Positions 58,201 to 64,000 of a stretch of 64,000 nucleotides of DNA are shown here, in pieces. The stretch covers positions 809,298 through 873,297 of the forward strand of contig JAYKAV010002628.1 of the NCBI GenBank assembly GCA_035582835.1. Reading direction: 5' to 3'. This DNA comes from Phoebastria nigripes (Eukaryota; Chordata; Aves; Procellariiformes; Diomedeidae). The notes under the pieces were generated by a model, which saw only the letters and a program-made list of their open reading frames with translations, ran no database searches and was not told the origin of the DNA. The translations under genes and the position numbers were made by a program. Position 1 is the first letter of the stretch. Every line of letters begins with the position of its first letter.

Positions 58201-61200
58201 GGGAGCCAGGCAGAGCATCTTTGCCTGGCAGCACCTCCATTTCTAACATTGCTGATTGATAGGCATGAAGCCTTGACTGGACATCCAAAGCTAAAGCCCT
58301 GCGGCAGTTGGGCTATCTGAGACACAGTTTGTGGTTTTGCTAGTGTGACCTTTGGTGCTAGCAGCACCAGCACAGGGCATCTTGCTCTGGCTGCCCAGCA
58401 GTTGCGGAAGGAGCATACCTGTAAGAGAAGCTGAGGATATAGTCCCATAGGCAGCCAGGGAGAGACCCTGCTTGTGCAGGGCAGCTGCCAGCCCGTGCCT
58501 GAGAGCTTCCTCCTCCATGGTGGAGCTCAGGGGCTGGGAATCCTGGAGGGCAAAGTGGAGGCGGAAACGGACGATCACGCTCGAGTTTCCATTCCTGCTG
58601 GAAGACAGAGAATTAATGGGTACAGTACAAGGGACAGGCTCTTGTGCTAGCTGCCCACAGGGAACTTGAGGGAAACAAAACTAATTCTTAATAATTTAAG
58701 GTGCAAGTTTCTCTGGAGATGTGCTCTGGGTTGAAATGGTCATTTGCATTTTTTTCTTTGGCCCAAAGTTCAGCTTTGGTTGAACAAAGCCATTTTCCTC
58801 TGCCTTTCTGACTGCATTTCCAAATGAAAGAATCCAGAACATTGGTGCGATCCCAGAAGAAAATCCAGCCTTGACCAAAAAGCAGTTTCTCTGTGTACTA
58901 GGTTTGAACAAGAACACAGGTGTGAGCTTCACCTTCTTGGTGGAGCTTGTGAGAATGCCCTGAAACATGAGCTGCACAGTCTGCAGAGAGAGCTGCCTAC
59001 ACTCACCTGTAGCCCAGGATAGTGCAACCAGTGCAGCTCCAGTCCAGCTGGGAGTCCTGGAAACTGGACAGAAACTGCAAAGCAAAGAATGATGGTCACA
59101 CACTTACTGGGCGGAAGACCCCAGGGAGATGGGACTAGCTGATGCCTGGGGTTTTGTAGGGAGCTGGAGCTAGCTGGAGCATCTTCTCTTGTCTCTGCAG
59201 GCAGCAGGAGCACCTGTGTCCAGCGCTTGTGTAACCCTTTTCCCACCCTGGCTCAGGGCACAAGGCAGCACATCCCTTCTTTATGCCTTGCTACCACCTC
59301 TCTTTTGCAAGGAACAGACCTGAGCACACATTTCCCACTCCGCAAATGTCTCTTAGGGCCCTGATGGGGCCTCTCGAAGTGCAGCTCAGCCCCACAGTGT
59401 ACCCTGCTGATGTTTAAGAAATCCCTATTTTCCTCTTGCCCTTGGCATCCAGATTCTGTTGAATGAGGACAGTTGAGCTGGGCCCTGGGGAACCACCAGA
59501 GTCTTTCCCAAGTGTTTTCCTGGCAAGCCCAGCTCAACTCACCAGCCTCTCAAGAGCGGGCGTCAGCACCCTGTAGTAGTCCGAGTTCTCCATCTGTAAG
59601 CTGCTGTTGAATGTGATTCCTCGCAGCTCCACTGTGTGCTCAAAGCTGGTCTCTCCCATGGGATGACAGGCTGCCAGAGAGGGAAGGTGTCTGTCAGAGG
59701 CACAAAGGACACATGGAGGTTTGGGGCCATGGCTGGACCCAGGTTTCCTCGCTGTCCGCTTTGCAACATGGGTCTCATCATGTCCTTTAGACCCTCCTGG
59801 TTTGAGCAGCTTGACTGCCCCTGGCCACCCCAGGCTGCCTTGGGGGTGCCCCATGGCCGTGCTGGGCTACCCTGCACACATGCAATAGAAGAAATCTGCA
59901 CTGAACTAATTTGAACTTGAAAATGGGGGATTTTTCTCAAGCCTGAGACAAAAGTTCATGAACAGATGGGTGCAGCCTGGCAGTGCAAACCCAGATTGGC
60001 CCCATCCTTGCAGTAACGGGCTGGGGAAAGGCATACTGGGTACCGAAGCCAGCTTAGCTTAGAAAGTGGTACTGTACAGTAGAACTGTGCTGGTGGGATC
60101 GAGCCTCACCGCCCAAGCCGCAGAAGACAAAGGTGGGGACTGGGAGAATGAAGAGTCACCCACTGTAGGAGAAGATCAGGTTCGAGACCATCTAAGGCAC
60201 CTGAAGGTGCACAGGTCCATGGGACCCAATGAGATCCATCTGCGGGTCCTGAGGGAACTGGCGGATGAAGTTGCTAAGCCACTATCCATTGTATTATTTG
60301 AGAAGTCGTGGCAGTCCGATGAAGTTCCCACTGACTGGAAAAGGGAAAACATTGCACCCATTATTAAAAAAGGAAAAGAGGAAGACCCAGGGAACTACAG
60401 GCCAGTCAGCCTCACCTCTGTGCCTGGGAAGATCATGGAACAGATCCTCCTGGAAGCTATGCTAAGGCACCTGGAGGACAGGGAGGTGATTCGAGACAGC
60501 CAGCATGGCTTCACCAAGGGCAAGTCCTGCCTGACCAACCTAGTGGCCTTCAATGATGGAGTGACTACGTCGTGGACATGGGAAGGGCTACAGATGTCAT
60601 CTACCTGGACCTCTGTAAGGCCTTTGACACGGTCCCCCACAACATCCTTCTCTCTAAACTGGAGAGGTATGGATTTCATGGGTGGACTGTCTGGTGGGTG
60701 AGGAATTGGTTAGATGGTCGCATGCAGAGGGTAGTGGTCAATGGCTCAATGTCCAGATGGAGGTCGGTGATGAGTGCCATCCCACAGGGGTCTGTATTGG
60801 GACTGGTACTCTTTAATATCTTCATCAATGACATAGATGGTGGGAGCGAGTGCACCCTCAGCAAGTTTGCAGATGACACCAAGCTGAGTGGTGCAGTCGA
60901 ACATGCCTGAGGGACAGGATGCCATCCAGAGGGACCTGGACAAGCTGGAGAAGTGGGCCCGTGTGAACCTCATAAGGTTCAACAAGGCCAAGTGCAAGGT
61001 CCTGCACCTGGGTCGGGGCAACCCCCGGTATCAATACAGGCTGGGGGACGAAGGGATTGAGAGCAGCCCTGCCGAGAAGGACTTGGGGGTACTGGTGGAT
61101 GAAAAGCTGGACATGAGCCAGCAATGTGCACTCGCAGCCCAGAATGCCAACCGTATCCTGGGCTGCATCAAAAGAANCGTGGCCAGCGGGTTGAGGGAGG

Positions 61201-62364
61201 TGATTCTGCCCCTCTACTCTGCTCTGGTGAGACCCCACCTGGAGTACTGCATCCAGCTCTGGAGCCCTCAGCACAAGAAGGACANGGACCTGTTGGAGTG
61301 GGTCCAGAGGAGGGCCACGAAAGTGGTCAGGGGGATGGANTGCCTTTNCTATGAAGACAGGCTGAGAGAGTTGGGGTTATTCAGCCTGAAGAAGAGAAGG
61401 CTTCGGGGAGCCCTTATTGTAGCCTATCAGTACTTAAAGGGGGTTTATAAAAAAGATGGCGACAAACTTTTTAGCAGGGGCTGTTGCGACAGGGCAAGGG
61501 GGAATGGTTTTAAACTAAAAGAGGGTAGATTTAGACTAGATATAAGGAAGAAATTTTTTACGCTGCGGGTGGTAAAACACTGGCACAGGTTGCCCAGAGA
61601 GGTGGTAGATGCCCCATCCCTGGAAACATTCAAGGTCAGGTTGGATGGGGCTCTGAGCAACCTGATCTAGTTGAAGATGTCCCTGCCCACGGCAGGGGGG
61701 TTGGACTAGATGACCTTTAAAGGTCCCTTCCAACCCAAACTATTCTATGATTCTGTTCTATCTGTCAGTGATGTAAGGCTGGGGTACACACCAAGGTGCT
61801 NGCCTGAGGTGGCATCTGGCCATGGGGCACCAGAGGCAGCAGGAGGGAGGTGGGAGAGGCAAGGAGATGGTGGTCGTGCTCTGGAGTGGGACAGTAAAAC
61901 AGGCAATGATCAGTGGCTGCAAGAGGTTGTGATAGGAGATGGCTGGGGCAGTGAGGTACGGTGACAGGAAATTTGGGAGTTGCAGGGAGAGGTTAGAGGA
62001 GATGAATAGATCATACATGTCATGCAACACTGAAGATAAAGTGCTTTAAAGTCAGATATTCAGAACATGAGTTGACTACAGCTCTTGCAGTTTGCGTGTG
62101 TATGTGGGGCGAGTTGACCCCATTTTGTCCTCAGCAGAAGGCTTTTGAGGATTTTTGCTATGAGGACTGTGAGCTGTGCAGACCATTTCTTTTTTGGAGC
62201 AGACAAACTGAAAGAACGTACCCGGCTGCACACTCACCCAGCAGGATCCCCAGGCAGAGGGCTGTCACGCTGCCCACCACAGCAGCAGCAGCAACAGTTA
62301 CTTTCCAGCAGCTGGCCCTCAGTCCCCTTCTCTGGGTGCCTAGCACTGGCTTTATCTGGTCCAT
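46099..62364 (-). CDS. TMPRSS9: Polyserase-1, transmembrane multi-protease (18 exons, in-frame stop in exon 5)
   Basis: Type II transmembrane serine protease with three tandem S1 domains. The exons listed separately join with consistent phases to 1,104 codons plus stop (human about 1,059). Cytosolic tail and TM helix lie about residues 21-43, SEA about 50-166, LDLRa1 about 168-204. Protease 1: IVGG at 218, triad H258/D307/S402, specificity D396. Protease 2: IVGG at 520, triad H560/D608/S703, D697. LDLRa2 is about 821-860. Protease 3: IVGG at 872, H913/D960 but Ala1054 for Ser, so catalytically dead, as in human. Thr/Ser/Pro-rich linkers follow proteases 1 and 2. Activation sites are R217, K519 and K871. 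Codon 183 in exon 5 is TGA (56831-56833). All other exons are open with GT/AG sites, so the gene appears preserved. The start ATG at 62364 leads directly into the membrane anchor; further 5' exons cannot be excluded. Confidence 0.93.
46756..46892 (-). CDS. TMPRSS9: TMPRSS9 exon 17 (protease 3)
   Basis: 137 bp encoding [19 protein letters not shown] through [17 protein letters not shown] and FPQG are human-like. Position Gln192 is Ser, as in human. Confidence 0.95.
47429..47694 (-). CDS. TMPRSS9: TMPRSS9 exon 16 (protease 3, Asp exon)
   Basis: 266 bp encoding [19 protein letters not shown], the Asp in [10 protein letters not shown], and [13 protein letters not shown]. Donor GTACTG is weaker than the others. 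Confidence 0.94.
48019..48190 (-). CDS. TMPRSS9: TMPRSS9 exon 15 (protease 3 start)
   Basis: 172 bp encoding [26 protein letters not shown] through SAAHCFD. The His is kept although the domain lacks the catalytic Ser. Confidence 0.95.
48846..48962 (-). CDS. TMPRSS9: TMPRSS9 exon 14 (second LDLRa)
   Basis: 117 bp, phase 1 to 1. Encodes [19 protein letters not shown] then [19 protein letters not shown], a complete six-Cys LDLRa with the acidic calcium cage. The final exon base is N. I do not recall this module in human TMPRSS9. It mirrors exon 5 in phase, size and sequence. Confidence 0.88.
49057..49417 (-). CDS. TMPRSS9: TMPRSS9 exon 13 (protease 2 Ser exon and linker)
   Basis: 361 bp. [20 protein letters not shown] carries the catalytic serine. 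After [12 protein letters not shown] comes a Thr/Ser-rich mucin-like linker. Ends one base into a codon at GTAAAA. Confidence 0.95.
49978..50114 (-). CDS. TMPRSS9: TMPRSS9 exon 12 (protease 2)
   Basis: 137 bp encoding [19 protein letters not shown] through EGKVDSCQ, nearly identical to human, with the specificity Asp. Confidence 0.96.
50835..51106 (-). CDS. TMPRSS9: TMPRSS9 exon 11 (protease 2, Asp exon)
   Basis: 272 bp encoding [19 protein letters not shown], the catalytic Asp in [10 protein letters not shown], and [15 protein letters not shown]. Acceptor is TATTTGCAG, donor GTAAGC. Confidence 0.96.
52613..52784 (-). CDS. TMPRSS9: TMPRSS9 exon 10 (protease 2 start)
   Basis: 172 bp encoding [13 protein letters not shown], activation site and [15 protein letters not shown] through SAAHCFN. 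Unlike proteases 1 and 3, no LDLRa exon was found just upstream. Confidence 0.96.
53645..53966 (-). CDS. TMPRSS9: TMPRSS9 exon 9 (protease 1 Ser exon and linker)
   Basis: 322 bp. Opens with the catalytic serine [20 protein letters not shown], reaches [17 protein letters not shown], then a Ser/Thr/Pro/Ala-rich, probably O-glycosylated linker with a run of five Thr coded by ACC repeats. Confidence 0.96.
55170..55306 (-). CDS. TMPRSS9: TMPRSS9 exon 8 (protease 1)
   Basis: 137 bp encoding [19 protein letters not shown] through GKIDSCQ, including the trypsin-type specificity Asp. The same length occurs in exons 12 and 17. Confidence 0.96.
55483..55757 (-). CDS. TMPRSS9: TMPRSS9 exon 7 (protease 1, Asp exon)
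   Basis: 275 bp encoding [18 protein letters not shown], the catalytic Asp in DYDVAVLEL, and [15 protein letters not shown]. Acceptor is TCTTCCAG, donor GTAAGC. Confidence 0.96.
56018..56189 (-). CDS. TMPRSS9: TMPRSS9 exon 6 (protease 1 start)
   Basis: 172 bp encoding [13 protein letters not shown], activation site and [15 protein letters not shown] through the catalytic-His motif SAAHCF. The length is shared with exons 10 and 15, as expected of duplicated protease units. Confidence 0.96.
56767..56880 (-). CDS. TMPRSS9: TMPRSS9 exon 5 (LDLRa 1) with in-frame TGA
   Basis: 114 bp, phase 1 to 1. Reads [16 protein letters not shown], then TGA at 56831-56833, then [18 protein letters not shown]. 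The reading frame after the stop is the same as before it, so this is nonsense, not frameshift. A run of nine A directly overlaps the stop codon. Cysteine pattern and NPECDG identify an LDL-receptor class A module. Skipping the exon would preserve frame. Confidence 0.88.
56881..58418 (-). other. TMPRSS9 intron 4, GC-rich
   Basis: The human protein has a short segment (RHKGPLAERDFKS) between SEA and LDLRa; no matching exon was found here. Open frames in this GC-rich stretch carry no family signal. Confidence 0.5.
58419..58594 (-). CDS. TMPRSS9: TMPRSS9 exon 4 (SEA, end)
   Basis: 176 bp encoding [15 protein letters not shown] through [22 protein letters not shown] resembles the SEA autoproteolysis site. 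The tandem acceptor CAGCAG (58595-58600) allows a second start at 58597, adding one residue. Donor is GTATGC. Confidence 0.92.
59007..59074 (-). CDS. TMPRSS9: TMPRSS9 exon 3 (SEA, middle)
   Basis: 68 bp encoding [19 protein letters not shown] plus LGY and two bases. The human protein as I recall it lacks this segment, so the bird SEA domain is more complete. Acceptor is CTTTGCAG, donor GTGAGT. Confidence 0.85.
59543..59670 (-). CDS. TMPRSS9: TMPRSS9 exon 2 (SEA, first part)
   Basis: 128 bp encoding [18 protein letters not shown] through [12 protein letters not shown], aligning with human HTAELRGIRW...SDYHRTLTP. Acceptor is CTCTGGCAG, donor GTGAGT. Confidence 0.92.
60100..61757 (+). mobile_element. 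5'-truncated CR1 LINE in TMPRSS9 intron 1
   Basis: Plus-oriented CR1, antisense to TMPRSS9. Starts within the pre-RT region ([19 protein letters not shown]), continues with [19 protein letters not shown] and [15 protein letters not shown], and ends with CAACCCAAACTATTCTATGA. Frames break near 60560 and 60890, and several Ns are present. It is closely related to the copy at 14728-18405 but inverted relative to it. Confidence 0.93.
62238..62364 (-). CDS. TMPRSS9: TMPRSS9 exon 1 (membrane anchor)
   Basis: 127 bp. [19 protein letters not shown] is the short basic cytosolic tail, followed by a hydrophobic helix [20 protein letters not shown]. It ends one base into a codon at GTGAGT. The layout matches the human N-terminus though the residues differ. 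Confidence 0.85.
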
Positions 62365-62399
62365 GCTTTCTGAGCAGCTCTACAGATGGCCTCTGTGAT

Positions 62400-63750
62400 T
62401 AAAAAGAAGAGGAGGAAAAGGACAAGACTGGGATGAAATGTTACATGCCAGCTATGGTTACCCCAGGAGCTCCAACCAGTGCATTATCACAAGAAGTAAA
62501 AGGATGGACGCACACTGTGTCCCCTGAATGTGCCTCAGGCTGCAGTCAGGAGATTTTACTAATACATCCAGGTTGTAGGACCTGAACGCATCAACCATGG
62601 TGGCCCCGTCCTGCCTGGTTCCCCTTCCCTTTCTTCCTAGGAGGCCACCACTGAGCATGGCGATACCCATTGTGAGTACGAACCAGCCTGATGCCTCCAT
62701 CTCCATGCTCTGCACAGGCGCTTTTGGGGACACAAACTCTCGGTGAGTGCTGAACCAGTGTCCCAGCATCACGGGCCCTGCCTTGGGGTCCAACCAGGAC
62801 AGCACACAGTACCTGCTCTTCAGCAGGCAGTCCCCCAGGCTTGATTTAGCAGCAGGGTTTCAAGGTCCTACCGCCTATGATGCCAGGGTGAACTGGCATG
62901 CCAGCTCATAGCAAGGGGTGAGTACGGACCGGACTTGGCATCTTGGCTTGCTTTCTGCCTCACACATCACCCCTAGTAAAGATCCTAAAACCAACCAGTG
63001 TCACTAGCAGATGCTTTCATGCTGCTCAGGAGTCACCGAGCTGCAGTAGCAGGTGGAACAGTTACGTTGGAAAGTACAACATTTATCTCGGAGTAATCTT
63101 ACAGGCCTGCAAATAACAAGACTAGACTGCAGTCACATCCTTAAACATGAAACTCTGCAGTCTGAATAGAGAGCTATGGAGTGAGCCTGGGACTCTAGCT
63201 AGTAAATGTACCAAAGCCAATTGGTATTGAAAACCTCAAGAATCCTTGGCTGCTTCTACTGGACCATTCTGACCTGGCTACTGAAATCCTGACACTAGGC
63301 TACTTATATCCCCATAGTATATGTTATGTGGATTAAAACTGGCTAAGTAATAAACCTCACCCTTTAGTTGTTTATGAGGCAGGTTCCAGGGTGAGGTTTC
63401 ATATATAGTCCAATGCCATTCCATATTTTTGCAAGAATTGTGAAGGAAATATAAAATCACAGTCAGTAAATTCAGTGGATGACAAAACTCGCTACAGTGT
63501 TTAGCAGAGAGCTCCCAGTGCCTAGTAATGCAGAGCAATTAATATGTGCTTTAATTACAGCTATGCTACTATCCTGGTGAGCAGTTTCTCTTTCCCTGTG
63601 GTCAGCACTGGCACTGGTGCTTCCAGTATTTTGCTTCAAGTGGTACAAACATCCTGCGCAGGAACCAAAGCCCCTTCATGTGTTCTTTCCTTCCTCCTGA
63701 GATCAACTCAGTGGCCTCTGCTAGACTTGTTGAGGTATGTCAATGCTTTT
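62400..63750. other. Upstream of TMPRSS9, no gene supported
   Basis: No exon, CpG island or recognised repeat. It may contain the TMPRSS9 promoter and 5' UTR, but no clear core-promoter motif was found. Confidence 0.45.
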
Positions 63751-63759
63751 CATGCACTG

Positions 63760-63905
63760 AAGATGCTCAGATGGGATATGGTACTCCAAATGTGATCTCA
63801 GAAGTGCCAAAAATAGGGCACTTACTTACTTACCTTGTTTTTCTGTCTGCACTCTTGCTAGTACAAGCCAGCCTGTGGTTGGCCACCTTTTGCACGTCAT
63901 CAACA
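63760..63905 (-). mobile_element. Probable ancient CR1 relic
   Basis: GGTACTCCAAATGTGATCTC, then GCACTCTTGCTAGTACAAGCC and GGTTGGCCACCTTTTGCA follow the order of the reversed late CR1 ORF2 region seen at 15240-15350, at much higher divergence. Confidence 0.45.
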
Positions 63906-64000
63906 GCTGGGTATCGGTAGGAATGAAACAGCCTGGGATATCCTCCTTTATCCACAGTCATTCAATCAGCCATACTTCAGCCATGTTAGTTTTTGCAAGA

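Noticed and set aside
60066..61670. Functional CR1 reverse transcriptase gene
   Set aside because: The element is 5'-truncated, frames are broken, and several Ns occur; it cannot encode a complete ORF2.
1..64000. CRISPR arrays, operons or prokaryotic mobile elements
   Set aside because: No regularly spaced repeats or bacterial gene organisation; the whole window is vertebrate nuclear DNA.

Overview
This is vertebrate nuclear DNA, most likely from a bird outside the chicken lineage. The repeats are chicken-repeat-1 (CR1) LINEs whose 3' ends carry ATTCTATGA-type octamers, plus avian-type solo LTRs. No bacterial-style operons are present. The gene order LMNB2 (+), TIMM13 (+), TMPRSS9 (-) matches human chromosome 19p13.3 as I recall it. 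Single Ns are scattered throughout and one 43-base N gap sits at 16014-16056, so this is a draft assembly.

Positions 1-39050 hold the lamin B2 gene (LMNB2) from intron 1 onward. Eleven coding exons (numbered 2-12) run from 9006 to 36032. They encode about 533 residues of rod, nuclear localisation signal, Ig-fold tail and a CSVM CaaX end. Exon 1 (head and start of coil 1A) lies upstream of the window. A roughly 3 kb 3' UTR follows. The introns hold sense and antisense CR1 copies and three solo LTRs. One LTR is inserted inside a CR1.

Positions 39050-42420 are intergenic and include a short poly(A)-tailed insertion in minus orientation. At 42420-43770 a CpG island contains the three-exon TIMM13 gene, a small-TIM chaperone of the mitochondrial intermembrane space. 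In human the LMNB2-TIMM13 junction hosts the well-known lamin B2 replication origin.

Positions 45869-62364 (minus strand) hold TMPRSS9 (polyserase-1), reconstructed here as 18 coding exons with consistent phases and 1,104 codons plus stop. The order is transmembrane anchor, SEA, LDLRa, trypsin-like protease 1, protease 2, a second LDLRa, and protease 3. Protease 3 has Ala for the catalytic Ser (GDAGG), as in human. Exon 5, the first LDLRa, carries an in-frame TGA, but its length is a multiple of three and both ends are phase 1, so skipping it keeps the frame. A CR1 in sense orientation to the window (antisense to TMPRSS9) fills much of intron 1. The last 1.6 kb has no gene I can support.

No exotic new system is present. 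The most informative observations are the TMPRSS9 domain architecture and its exon 5 stop, the nested LTR-in-CR1 insertion with a recoverable empty site, the poly(A)-tailed insertion, and the LMNB2-TIMM13 junction.
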